A stretch of DNA of 64,000 bases from Gemmatimonadaceae bacterium (GTDB lineage: Bacteria > Gemmatimonadota > Gemmatimonadetes > Gemmatimonadales > Gemmatimonadaceae): assembly GCA_025934775.1 (NCBI GenBank), contig JAICWO010000006.1, positions 62,001 to 126,000 on the forward strand, written 5' to 3'. Under the pieces are notes generated by a model. It was not told where the DNA came from, did no database searches, and was given only the letters and a program-made list of their open reading frames with translations. Within the stretch, counting starts at the first letter, position 1; each line of letters opens with the position of its first letter. The position numbers were made by a program, and so were the translations under genes. Shown here one piece after another: positions 39,626-47,945 of the stretch.

Positions 39626-42157
39626 ATGCCATCCATCCGCGCCATACTCGATGTGGTCGATCAGCACGTGCGGTACGCGCTGCGCGGCCTGCGCTCGCGA
39701 CCGGGATTCGCGGCCGCCGTCGCCGTCACGATGGCGCTCGGCATCGGCGTCGACGCGACGATGTTCGGTGTGCTCGACCGGCTGCTCTTCCGCGCGCCGG
39801 ACGGCGTCACGCATCCCGAGCGCGTCTTCCAGATCGAGACGCACAGCCTCGACGAGCCGTGGTACAACTCGTCGTTCGCATATCCCGAGTATACCGACTT
39901 TCGCGACCACCCCGGCGCATTCGAGGCGGTCGGCGCCGTGCAGCGGACGCGCGACTTTCCGCTCGGGCGTGGTGCCACCGGCACCAGAGTCGCCGGCGCG
40001 CTCGCGTCGGCATCCTTCTTCACGGCGCTCGGCGTCAAACCGGCACTCGGCAGATTCTTTCAAGCTGAGGAAGACAACCCGGACGCACCGAGCAACGTCG
40101 CGGTGATCGGCTACGGATTCTGGCAGCGACACTTCGCCGGTTCGGCGGCCGCGATCGGCGCATCACTCGACATCGGCGAGAACCGGTACCGCGTCGTCGG
40201 CGTCGCGCCGAAAGGCTTCAGCGGCATCGACCTCGGCGATGTCGACGTCTGGATTCCGATCACCGCGCGCTCCGGTCTGCGGTTCGACAACTCCGAGAAG
40301 TGGACGACGAATCGGAGCGCGACGTGGATCACCGTCGTCGCGCGCACCAAACCCGGCATCACCCCGCAGGTGGCGGTCGCGCAGGCAACCGCCGCCTATC
40401 GCGCCGGATTAGAGCAGCGAATCGCCGAGAATCCAAAGCTCGCCAAGTACATCCATGTCGATTCCGAGTTCGTGTCGCTCGCATCGCTGATTCCCGGCAA
40501 AGTTCCGGCCGGCATGAACACGTCGGTGGCGGAGAGCGACATCAAGGTGGCGCGGCTGCTCGGGCTCATGGCGATCGTCGTGCTGATCATCGCCTGCGCG
40601 AACGTCGGCAATCTGCTGCTCGTGCGCGCATTCGACCGGCGGCGCGAGATCGCGATCCGGCTCGCGCTGGGCGTGACGCGCGCGCGGCTCATGGGCCAGT
40701 TGCTCGTCGAAGGACTGCTGCTCTCTCTGCTCGGCGGCCTCGGCGCGCTGATCATGGCGTGGCTCGCATCGAGCACGGTTCGCGTGTGGCTGCTCGGCGG
40801 CTCGACGTGGAGCGGGAATCCGATCGACAGACGCCTCCTCGCGTTCACCGCGATCGCGACGATCGCGACCGGCATGCTCACGTCGATCGCGCCGGTGCTG
40901 CAGTCGCGAAAGACCGACGTGACGATCGCGCTCAAGTCCGGCGTGCGCGACGGCGCGGCGCGGCGGTCCCGCGCGCGCGAAGTGCTCCTGGTGGTGCAGG
41001 CGGCGCTGGCGATCGTGCTGCTCGCCGGCGCGGGGCTCTTCCTGCGCAGCGTGCAGAACGTGCGCGCGCTGCCGCTCGGGATCGACGCGCCCCACATCGT
41101 CGTGGCCGACTTCGACCACCGCGGTGTCGGCATGAGCAACGATCAAGCAAAACAGTTATATGAGCAAATGATAGAGCGCCTTCGCGGCGCCCCAGGCGTG
41201 CGCGCCGCCGCGTTGAGCGTCGGCATGCCGTTCGGCCTGAGCTGGAGCACCGACGTATCCGTGCCCGGCCGCAGGCTGCCCAAGGTCTCGAATGGGCCGG
41301 TGCAGTACGCGATCACGGCGGACTACTTCGATGCGCTCGGTATTCCACTTCTCATGGGGCGCACGTTCACGACCGCCGACCGCGCCGGCACGTCGCTCGT
41401 CGCGGTCATCAACGAGACGATGGCGCGGCTCTACTGGCCGAACATGAATCCGGTCGGCCAGTGCGCGAAGATCGGCGCCGACACGATGCCCTGCACGACG
41501 ATCGTCGGCGTGGTCAAGAACACGCGCCGGCAGAACCTCGTCGAAGGATTGATTCCGCAGCTCTACCGGCCAATGGACCAAGTTCCGAAGACCGCGATCG
41601 ACGGCACCATCTCGTTCTTCGGATACAATTTGGTCGTGCGAACGAGCGGACCCGCGGCGCACTACGTCGACGCGGTGCGGCGCGCGATGCAGACGACGTC
41701 GTCGCTCGTTCCGTATCCGAAAGTGCGCGCGATGAGCGATCTGCTCGGCGGCCGCATGCGCGCCTGGGAGCTCGGCGCGCGTGTGTTCACGGCGTTTGGT
41801 GCACTCGCGCTGCTGCTCGCCGTCGTTGGACTGTACAGTGTCAGCGCGTTCAGCATCGCGCAGCGCACGCACGAATTCGGCGTCCGCTCGGCGCTCGGCG
41901 CGAGCGCCGCCGACCTCGTGCGGCTCACGTTGACGACGAGCCTGCGGCCGGTGATCACCGGATTGGTGGCCGGCGTCGCGATCGCGATGCTGGCCGCGCG
42001 ATTCATCGAAGCGATGCTCTTTGGCATCAGCGCGCGCGATCCCGTGGTGCTCGGCGTCGTCTGCGCCGTGCTGCTCGTCGCGGGCGCGACGGCGAACCTG
42101 ATCCCCGCGCTCAGAGCGTCGCGCGTGGATCCGGCGCGCGCGCTGCGGACCGACTAG
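39626..42157 (+). CDS. ADOP-type ABC transporter permease (no prefix domain)
   Basis: 843 residues from ATG 39626 (a GTG sits directly before it). Only ~12 residues precede the amphipathic QHVRYALRGLRSRPGFAAAVAVTMALGIGVDATMFGVLD of TM1, so the cytosolic prefix is absent. First PCD ~55-305, TM2-4 ~310-425 (IVVLIIACANVGNLLLVRAFDRRREIAIRLALGVTRARL), second unit to SRVDPARALRTD. The motif GIGVDATMF has Asp where other copies have Asn/Thr. Like the copy at 3825, it has no PadR neighbour and carries an ECF-like promoter. Its TAG shares CTAG with the stop of the convergent lipoprotein gene. Confidence 0.9.
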   Translation: MPSIRAILDVVDQHVRYALRGLRSRPGFAAAVAVTMALGIGVDATMFGVLDRLLFRAPDGVTHPERVFQIETHSLDEPWYNSSFAYPEYTDFRDHPGAFEAVGAVQRTRDFPLGRGATGTRVAGALASASFFTALGVKPALGRFFQAEEDNPDAPSNVAVIGYGFWQRHFAGSAAAIGASLDIGENRYRVVGVAPKGFSGIDLGDVDVWIPITARSGLRFDNSEKWTTNRSATWITVVARTKPGITPQVAVAQATAAYRAGLEQRIAENPKLAKYIHVDSEFVSLASLIPGKVPAGMNTSVAESDIKVARLLGLMAIVVLIIACANVGNLLLVRAFDRRREIAIRLALGVTRARLMGQLLVEGLLLSLLGGLGALIMAWLASSTVRVWLLGGSTWSGNPIDRRLLAFTAIATIATGMLTSIAPVLQSRKTDVTIALKSGVRDGAARRSRAREVLLVVQAALAIVLLAGAGLFLRSVQNVRALPLGIDAPHIVVADFDHRGVGMSNDQAKQLYEQMIERLRGAPGVRAAALSVGMPFGLSWSTDVSVPGRRLPKVSNGPVQYAITADYFDALGIPLLMGRTFTTADRAGTSLVAVINETMARLYWPNMNPVGQCAKIGADTMPCTTIVGVVKNTRRQNLVEGLIPQLYRPMDQVPKTAIDGTISFFGYNLVVRTSGPAAHYVDAVRRAMQTTSSLVPYPKVRAMSDLLGGRMRAWELGARVFTAFGALALLLAVVGLYSVSAFSIAQRTHEFGVRSALGASAADLVRLTLTTSLRPVITGLVAGVAIAMLAARFIEAMLFGISARDPVVLGVVCAVLLVAGATANLIPALRASRVDPARALRTD

Positions 42158-42531
42158 CCTCGCTTATCGCACCGCCGCGTGATCGTCACCGGCGCGCCCG
42201 GCGTGTTCGTCGGAAGCCAACTTCCGCCGACTTTCGCGTTGAAGCTCGCCGCGTGGTTCTCAGCGGCCGTTCCCTGCAGCGAGAGGCGCGGCGTGCCCGG
42301 CGTCACGGTGCCGATGTAGACGTTGGAGCTGCCGTTGAAGACGTTTGCGTAGACGTCGATTGCTTGATTACCGCGGTTCTGAATCTCGAGATACGGCTCG
42401 CCATCGCATATCGGCTGCTGCTTCACCGTGGCGGCGGCGGTATCAGCATAATCGAAATTCGGCTGGGCGCGGTGGCATCCCGCCGTGCCGAACATGGCGA
42501 TTGCGATGATGGCGAAGTGGCGCACGCGCAA
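42154..42531 (-). CDS. Small lipoprotein, function unknown
   Basis: 125 residues. The signal peptide MRVRHFAIIAIAMFGTAGC has a fair lipobox (TAGC). The mature part is beta-rich (EPYLEIQNRGNQAIDVYANVFNGSSNVYIGTVTPGTPRLSLQG) and has a C-terminal Cys (TRRCDKRG) and an earlier one (QPICDGE), perhaps a disulfide. The body resembles small periplasmic domains of unknown role. The TAG stop shares its four bases CTAG with the stop of the convergent ADOP gene. Confidence 0.75.
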   Translation of the reverse strand: MRVRHFAIIAIAMFGTAGCHRAQPNFDYADTAAATVKQQPICDGEPYLEIQNRGNQAIDVYANVFNGSSNVYIGTVTPGTPRLSLQGTAAENHAASFNAKVGGSWLPTNTPGAPVTITRRCDKRG

Positions 42532-42587
42532 ACCTCGATATAGAAGGTCTCACAGTATATGCATGTGCATCCGCGGCCGCGAGAGAG

Positions 42588-44096
42588 TCAGTGCTGCGCG
42601 ACGGCCACCACGGCGCGCGTCGCAAACCTTCCGCGCGGCACCCACTCGAAGACGGCGAGCCGCGCGCCGCTGAACCATGCATCGTTTACTGACAGATCGA
42701 ACGTTTGACCGCGGCGCGCAGCCGCTTGCATCTGTGCGGTCGTCGTGAGCAACGTCGAACCGGGCACGAGCACCCAACCGCTCGACGACCCGGACGAGAG
42801 CTTACCGAACATCATCGCTTCGCGGCGCGTCTCGTTCCATGCGACGTAATTGTACCCCGACCAGTCGCCAGCTCGCGGACTGATGCCGAGCGTGTTGAGT
42901 GTCACGTCGGTCGCCAGCGTGTGCGTCGCGACATTCGTGATTCGGAAGCGTGTTCCGTTGCCCGTCCACGTCGCACCCTGCGTGAGCGGAATCGTCGTAA
43001 CGAGCCGTGGCTCGCTGGCGTCGATGTGGCCAACCGCCTCCACGGCCTGCACTCCGGCGCTCAACCGCGACCGATCGTCGTCGCCGAGCTGCACGGGCAC
43101 GATGCTGTTGCGCGGGAATCCTTCCGTGAGCGCCGCGGTGTCGCCGAGCCAGCGCGCGAGGTTCGGCAACGGAAGCGCCGGGTCCTGCACGCTTGCCGCG
43201 GGGCTCGTCGGGTGCAGATAGATGCGCGACCCGTCGGCGAGTCGAATGTCCAGCGTGTCGATGCTGAAGCGGAGTCTCAGGCTCCGAAGCGGGGAGTCGA
43301 CGCGGACGGTGAGCCGGAGCTCGCCGAGATTGCGAAGCGTGGCCGTGTCGACGGAAATGTGCACCGGCATCGAGCCGAAGCGGTCGACGATGCGCGAATC
43401 TGACCCGGTCCCCACGAGACTGAGCATCAAGCACGCAATCGCGACGAAACCACCGAGCCACACCGTTCGGCGGACCGTCCGGCGTCGATAGACCAGCGCG
43501 ACGATCGACAGCGCTCCAATGCCACCGACCGTGGCAAGAGCATGACTGACCCAGTTCCGATCGAGCGGTCCTGTCACGCTGTCGGGCAGCATCGCCATGA
43601 TCAGGAGAAGCACGACCGCGATGATCACGGCAGCCGTGACGAACGAACGGAGGTCGTCCGTCAGCGCCGCGAGGAGGATCGCGGCGAGCAGCCAAATCGC
43701 GTACACGCCCGCCGAGCCGCCGACGATCGAGGCGAGCGCCCCGTGCGGTGTGCGGAGCGACAACAGTCCTATGATCTCACCGACCGCCGGGATTCCGATG
43801 ACGGCGAACGCCGTCAGCGCCAGCTTCGTCGCGATGATGGCTGAGGGATGAAACGGACGGCTCGCCCAGAACGCATTGCTCCGCGTCGGCGAGTCGGCCT
43901 GTAACAGCAGTGCGCAGAGGACGACGCCGAGCATCGTGCTCATCACCATCGCCGAGACGTAGAGATCCGAGGCGACCGGCCCGAGCACGATGTACAGCGT
44001 CCCCAGCGCGGCGACGATCGTGTACCCCGCGAGTGGCCACCACGACTGTCGCACGTCTTTGATCATCACGTGCCGGACCTGCGCGAACCAGCTCAT
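42588..44096 (-). CDS. ABC-2-type membrane permease with C-terminal extracytoplasmic domain
   Basis: 502 residues from the ATG at 44096, which overlaps the ATPase stop (ATGA). Six to seven TM helices (GYTIVAALGTLYIVLGPV, VMSTMLGVVLCALLL, IIATKLALTAFAVIGIPAVG, IWLLAAILLAALTD, FVTAAVIIAVVLLLIMAM, ALATVGGIGALSIVALV, TVWLGGFVAIACLMLSLVG) fill ~15-240. A ~250-residue C-terminal domain follows (DTATLRNLGELRLTVRVD...FEWVPRGRFATRAVVAVAQH), likely periplasmic. It is the membrane part of a transporter with the ATPase at 44093 and the YtrA-type GntR regulator at 45048. Substrate unknown; Ytr systems answer cell-wall antibiotics in Firmicutes. Confidence 0.85.
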   Translation of the reverse strand: MSWFAQVRHVMIKDVRQSWWPLAGYTIVAALGTLYIVLGPVASDLYVSAMVMSTMLGVVLCALLLQADSPTRSNAFWASRPFHPSAIIATKLALTAFAVIGIPAVGEIIGLLSLRTPHGALASIVGGSAGVYAIWLLAAILLAALTDDLRSFVTAAVIIAVVLLLIMAMLPDSVTGPLDRNWVSHALATVGGIGALSIVALVYRRRTVRRTVWLGGFVAIACLMLSLVGTGSDSRIVDRFGSMPVHISVDTATLRNLGELRLTVRVDSPLRSLRLRFSIDTLDIRLADGSRIYLHPTSPAASVQDPALPLPNLARWLGDTAALTEGFPRNSIVPVQLGDDDRSRLSAGVQAVEAVGHIDASEPRLVTTIPLTQGATWTGNGTRFRITNVATHTLATDVTLNTLGISPRAGDWSGYNYVAWNETRREAMMFGKLSSGSSSGWVLVPGSTLLTTTAQMQAAARRGQTFDLSVNDAWFSGARLAVFEWVPRGRFATRAVVAVAQH

Positions 44097-45007
44097 GCCG
44101 CCGCCTCCATTGATCGTTCGTCCCGCGCGCGCCGCGCCAGGGCGACAAATACCTCGCGCAGCGTGGCGTCGCGCGATTCGATTCGCGCGGCGTTGGGAAA
44201 GCGCGCCGCGAGCCGTGCGTCGAAGCCTTCGCCGGCATCGCTCGCGAGAAACGTGAGCTGTCGCCCGGAGCGCTCGACGGAGAGCCACATTGGATCGAGC
44301 GCGGGCGATGCGTGCTCGCCGCCCAGCGTGACATCGACCTGCTTGAATCGCTGACGCAGGGTCTCCATCGGCTCCGCGATCTGCATTCGACCACGGCCGA
44401 GAAATCCGACCCAGTCCGCGAGGAGCTCGAGCTCACCGATGTCGTGAGAGCAGAGCAGCACCGTCCATCCTTCGGTGCCGGACGACTCGAGCAGCCCGCG
44501 CACCAGCTCGTCCTTCACCAGCGCGTCCATGCCGGTGAACGGTTCGTCCATGAGGAGCAGCTCGGGGCGGGGCGCGAGTGCGCAGAGCAGCGCCGCCTTC
44601 ATGTACTCGCCGCGCGAGAGCGTCTGGATCTTTCGCGCCGGATCGAGATCGAAGCGCGCGCGGAGGTCGCGCGCGAGCGCCTTGTCCCATCGCGGATAGA
44701 GCGGCGCCAGATACGCCTCGAGCTGCTCGAGCCGCATCCAGCCGGGAAGCGACTGTCCCTCGGCGATGTACCCGATGCGCTCGCGGTGCTTCACCGTGAG
44801 TGCCGAGCTCTCGATCCCGAGCACGCGCGCACCTCCCGTGTAGCCTCGGCGAACGCCCATGAGTATTTGTAAAAACGTCGTCTTGCCCGACCCGTTCGGA
44901 CCGAGCAGCGCGTAGAGCGCGCCCTGCGGGATCGTGAGATCGACCCCGCGCAACGCCGCGATGGCGCCGTACGAGTAGCTCAGGTGACTGACGTCGACTA
45001 TCGCCAT
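44093..45007 (-). CDS. ABC transporter ATP-binding protein
   Basis: 304 residues from the ATG at 45007 (MAIVDVSHLSYSYG). Walker A is GPNGSGKT (36-43), the Q-loop region follows, the signature is LSRGEYMKAALLCAL and Walker B is LLLMDEPFTGMD, followed by the switch His in LLCSHDI. The signature LSRGE deviates from LSGGQ but is seen in YtrB/CcmA-like groups. A ~90-residue C-terminal extension (VDVTLGGEHASP...VFVALARR) is typical of DrrA/YtrB-type ATPases. It lies 40 bases downstream of the GntR gene and overlaps the permease; one operon, repressed through the operator at 45451. Confidence 0.93.
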   Translation of the reverse strand: MAIVDVSHLSYSYGAIAALRGVDLTIPQGALYALLGPNGSGKTTFLQILMGVRRGYTGGARVLGIESSALTVKHRERIGYIAEGQSLPGWMRLEQLEAYLAPLYPRWDKALARDLRARFDLDPARKIQTLSRGEYMKAALLCALAPRPELLLMDEPFTGMDALVKDELVRGLLESSGTEGWTVLLCSHDIGELELLADWVGFLGRGRMQIAEPMETLRQRFKQVDVTLGGEHASPALDPMWLSVERSGRQLTFLASDAGEGFDARLAARFPNAARIESRDATLREVFVALARRARDERSMEAAA

Positions 45008-45047
45008 GGCGCGTATCCCTCGTGCATCGTTGGTGTAGGCATGTGTG

Positions 45048-45449
45048 TCATCGACCTCCGTCGCGGTCGCGGCCGAAGAGCTCCGTCCACCGTGCATCGA
45101 CGGCGTTGAGCACGTCCTTGCGCTCGAGCCCCAGCCGCCGCGCTTCGACCAGCAGCTGCTCGACCTCGCCGGAGAGGAGCGCGCGCCGTTCGCCGGCCGA
45201 GGCGCGCCGGCCGCTGGTGACGACCGTTCCGATTCCCGGCCGCACCTCGAGGAGTCCGTCGCGCACGAGCTCCGCGATGACTTTCTGCGCCGTGTTCGGG
45301 TTGATCTTGAGCGCCTGGCTCAATTCGCGAACCGACGGGAACGCCGAGCCGGCCGCGAGCTCGCCGGAGACGATGGCCTTGGTCGCCGCGTACACGACCT
45401 GCCGGTACGGCGACTCGCCGGGGTGCAGGGTGATCGGGAACGGCAGCAT
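45048..45449 (-). CDS. GntR-family regulator, YtrA type
   Basis: 133 residues: a GntR winged helix (PYRQVVYAATKAIVSGELAAGSAFPSVRELSQALKINPNTAQKVIAELVRDGLLEVRPGIGTVV) and a short C-terminal helical part of ~60 residues, the YtrA arrangement lacking a large ligand domain. The winged-helix stretch PSVRELSQALKINPNTAQ is diagnostic. It heads an operon with an ABC ATPase and permease. A perfect inverted repeat, GGTGTACTA-N7-TAGTACACC, begins one base before its start codon. It probably represses its own operon until an envelope stress signal arrives. Confidence 0.94.
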   Translation of the reverse strand: MLPFPITLHPGESPYRQVVYAATKAIVSGELAAGSAFPSVRELSQALKINPNTAQKVIAELVRDGLLEVRPGIGTVVTSGRRASAGERRALLSGEVEQLLVEARRLGLERKDVLNAVDARWTELFGRDRDGGR

Positions 45450-45450
45450 A

Positions 45451-45484
45451 GGTGTACTATGTCACGTAGTACACCAGCTGTCAA
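45451..45484 (-). promoter_or_regulatory. YtrA-type operator on a TTGACA-N17-CATAGT promoter
   Basis: Minus strand: TTGACA (45484-45479), spacer 17, CATAGT (45461-45456). The operator arms GGTGTACTA (45451-45459) and TAGTACACC (45467-45475) are perfectly complementary with a 7-base spacer and cover the -10. The expected transcription start falls on or beside the A of the gntR ATG (45449), so the mRNA is probably leaderless. The operator would block RNA polymerase directly. Confidence 0.78.
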
Positions 45485-45541
45485 GCGTGAGATCGATCAA
45501 CTCCAGTGGCACCGTCGCGCGTCGGCGGGTACCATCCATAC

Positions 45542-46225
45542 ATGTGCGGCCGCGCAACGATCATCGATCCCGAAGGCGTCGAGCAGATCGCCGTCGAGTT
45601 CCACAAGAAATTCCTCCCCGACGACTGGAAGCGGCCGCGTTACAACATCCGGCCGACCGAAGAGCTTCCGGTCCTTCGCGTCGTCGATGACGCGCTCGAG
45701 CTCACGTTGCTCCGGTGGGGCCTGATCCCCTCATGGGCGAAGGAGCCCGCGCTCAAATTCCCGACGTTCAACGCGCGCGGCGACACGCTCGCCGAGAAAC
45801 CGACGTATCGCGGGCCATTCAAGAACCGACGCTGCCTCGTGCTCGTGGACGGCTTCTACGAGTGGCCCAAGAAGCCAAGCAAAGACCGGCGGCCGCGACA
45901 CATCAGGTTCCGCGATCGCCGCTGCTTCGCGCTCGCCGGTTTGTGGGATCGATGGGTCGACCGCGCCACCGGCATCGCCGTCGAGAGCTGCACGATCGTG
46001 ACGACCGACGCCAACGAGCTGCTCGCATCGGTGCCGCACGATCGGATGCCCGTCATCCTCGACGATGCGGCGCGCCGAATCTGGCTCGACCAGACGTCGG
46101 ATCCTGCTCGCCTCGCTTCACTCCTCGTGCCGCATTCGGCTGACGATATGGAGATGCTGATCGCGAACGCCGAGTTCGTGAACCATGCCATCGACGATCC
46201 TCGTTGCGTCGAGCCAATCGGGTGA
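45542..46225 (+). CDS. yedK: YedK/HMCES-family DNA-protein crosslink protein (SRAP domain)
   Basis: 227 residues from the ATG at 45542 (MCGRATII), which puts the invariant catalytic Cys at position 2; the 36 upstream in-frame bases would bury it, so this start is firm. N77 (FPTFNARGDTL), E107 (VDGFYEWPKK) and H166 (SVPHDRMPVIL) are the other SRAP active-site residues. Such proteins form a thiazolidine crosslink with abasic sites in single-stranded DNA and protect replication. It is divergent from the gntR operon, and the operator at 45451 lies between them. No LexA-like site was noticed upstream. Confidence 0.95.
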   Translation: MCGRATIIDPEGVEQIAVEFHKKFLPDDWKRPRYNIRPTEELPVLRVVDDALELTLLRWGLIPSWAKEPALKFPTFNARGDTLAEKPTYRGPFKNRRCLVLVDGFYEWPKKPSKDRRPRHIRFRDRRCFALAGLWDRWVDRATGIAVESCTIVTTDANELLASVPHDRMPVILDDAARRIWLDQTSDPARLASLLVPHSADDMEMLIANAEFVNHAIDDPRCVEPIG

Positions 46226-46337
46226 GCTGACGAGCTCGGCAGTTCGACGTGGCACTTCCATTGCTGCACCTGAGGACGTAAGGTGTGCGTCGCACGATCC
46301 GGTGCCGCGCTGATCGAGGTCGTGCTACCGCCCTTCA

Positions 46338-47933
46338 ATGACTGAATCGGACGATCCCGCCACCCCGTCCGCGGCCGAAACTTCCACCGACGCGGCGCTC
46401 TTCGTCGAATCGCGCAACACAGGCGGTCCGGCGCTGGAGAGCGCTGGTCTGTACGCGTTGCTGGTCGACAGTGTCCTCGACTACGCGATCTTCGCGCTCG
46501 ATCCCAACGGCTACATCCTGAGCTGGAACGCCGGCGCTCGGCGCATCAAAGGCTACGAGCCCGGTGAGATCATCGGCAAACACTTCTCCGTCTTCTATCC
46601 GCCGGAGAAAATCGCCGAACGGTTTCCCGAGTACGAGCTGCGCGAGGCGGCGCGCACCGGCCGGTTCGAGGACGAAGGTTGGCGTCTCCGCAAAGACGGC
46701 ACCCGCTTCTGGGCCAACGTCGTCATCACCGCGCTCCGCGACTCCGCGGGCCAACTCGTTGGCTACGCGAAGGTCACGCGCGATCTCACGGAGCGCCGCG
46801 CGAGCGAGGAGACGCTCCGCCAGAGCGAGGAACGCTTCCGCCTCATCGTGCAGAGCGTGCGCGATTACGCGATCTTCATGCTCGACGCCAAAGGCCGCGT
46901 CGCCACCTGGAACGAGGGCGCCGAGCGGATCAAGGGCTACCGCGCCGAGGAGATCATCGGGAAGCACTTCTCCGTCTTCTACCCCGAAGTCGACCGGCGC
47001 CGTGGTAAGCCGGACTGGGAGCTCGACGTCGCCGAACGTGACGGCCGATTCGAGGACGAAGGCTGGCGACTCCGCAAGGACGGCTCGCGTTTCTGGGCCA
47101 ACGTCGTCATCACCGCGCTCTTCTCCCAAAGCGGCAAGCTCATTGGCTTCACGAAAGTCACCCGCGACCTCACCGAGCGCCGAGCCGCCGAGGAGCGCGC
47201 CATCGGCGATGCCCGCCGCATCGCGGCGGCGGAGGCGTCGAGCAAAGTCAAATCAGAGTTCTTGGCCACGTTGAGCCACGAGCTCCGCACGCCGCTCAAT
47301 GCCGTCGGCGGCTATGCCGAGCTGCTCGAGGTGGGCGTTGCCGGCGACGTCAACGAGCGCCAACGCGAATACCTGCAGCGGATCCGGGAGAGCCAGCACC
47401 ATCTGCTCCGGCTGATCAACGATCTGCTGAACTACAGCCGCGTCGAAGCCGGACACGTGAATTACGACATCGGCCGCGTCCCGCTGCACGAGGTGCTCGA
47501 TCGCGCGCTCCTCATGGTGACGCCGCAGGCGCTCGCCAAACAGATCGAAATCGTCCACGGTCCGTGCGACGAATCAGCCGTCGCCGTCGCCGACGCGGCG
47601 AAGGTCGAGCAGATCGCGCTCAACCTGCTGTCGAACGCCGTGAAGTTCACGCCGAACGGCGGCCGCGTATCGGCGCGCTGCGAGTCGACCCACGATGAAG
47701 TCTCGCTCGCGGTCGTCGACACTGGTCCGGGCGTTCCGGTCGAGCGGCGCGAAGACGTCTTCGAGCCGTTCGTGCAGCTCGGACGCACGCTGCGCGCACC
47801 GCAGGAAGGCACCGGCCTCGGCCTCGCGATCAGCCGCGATCTGGCGCGCGCGATGAACGGCGATCTCGTCCTCCACGGCCCGCCCGGCGGCGGGGCTCAC
47901 TTCACACTCACCCTCCCGCGCTCGGAGCAGTAG
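46338..47933 (+). CDS. Double-PAS sensor histidine kinase (soluble)
   Basis: 531 residues. PAS1 (~37-155) and PAS2 (~165-283) are close copies: DYAIFALDPNGYILSWNAGA and DYAIFMLDAKGRVATWNEGA, GRFEDEGWRLRKDG in both, and a shared TERRA-S/A-EE linker. At DNA level TTCTGGGCCAACGTCGTCAT and the following ten bases are identical at 46707 and 47091, exactly 384 bases (128 codons) apart. HisKA has phospho-acceptor H314 (LSHELRTPLNAVGGYAELLE) and HATPase_c has LNLLSNAVKF, DTGPGV and GTGLGLAI. No membrane segments and no neighbouring response regulator. Convergent with the ADOP at 47946. Confidence 0.94.
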   Translation: MTESDDPATPSAAETSTDAALFVESRNTGGPALESAGLYALLVDSVLDYAIFALDPNGYILSWNAGARRIKGYEPGEIIGKHFSVFYPPEKIAERFPEYELREAARTGRFEDEGWRLRKDGTRFWANVVITALRDSAGQLVGYAKVTRDLTERRASEETLRQSEERFRLIVQSVRDYAIFMLDAKGRVATWNEGAERIKGYRAEEIIGKHFSVFYPEVDRRRGKPDWELDVAERDGRFEDEGWRLRKDGSRFWANVVITALFSQSGKLIGFTKVTRDLTERRAAEERAIGDARRIAAAEASSKVKSEFLATLSHELRTPLNAVGGYAELLEVGVAGDVNERQREYLQRIRESQHHLLRLINDLLNYSRVEAGHVNYDIGRVPLHEVLDRALLMVTPQALAKQIEIVHGPCDESAVAVADAAKVEQIALNLLSNAVKFTPNGGRVSARCESTHDEVSLAVVDTGPGVPVERREDVFEPFVQLGRTLRAPQEGTGLGLAISRDLARAMNGDLVLHGPPGGGAHFTLTLPRSEQ

Positions 47934-47945
47934 CGCGCCGGCGAA

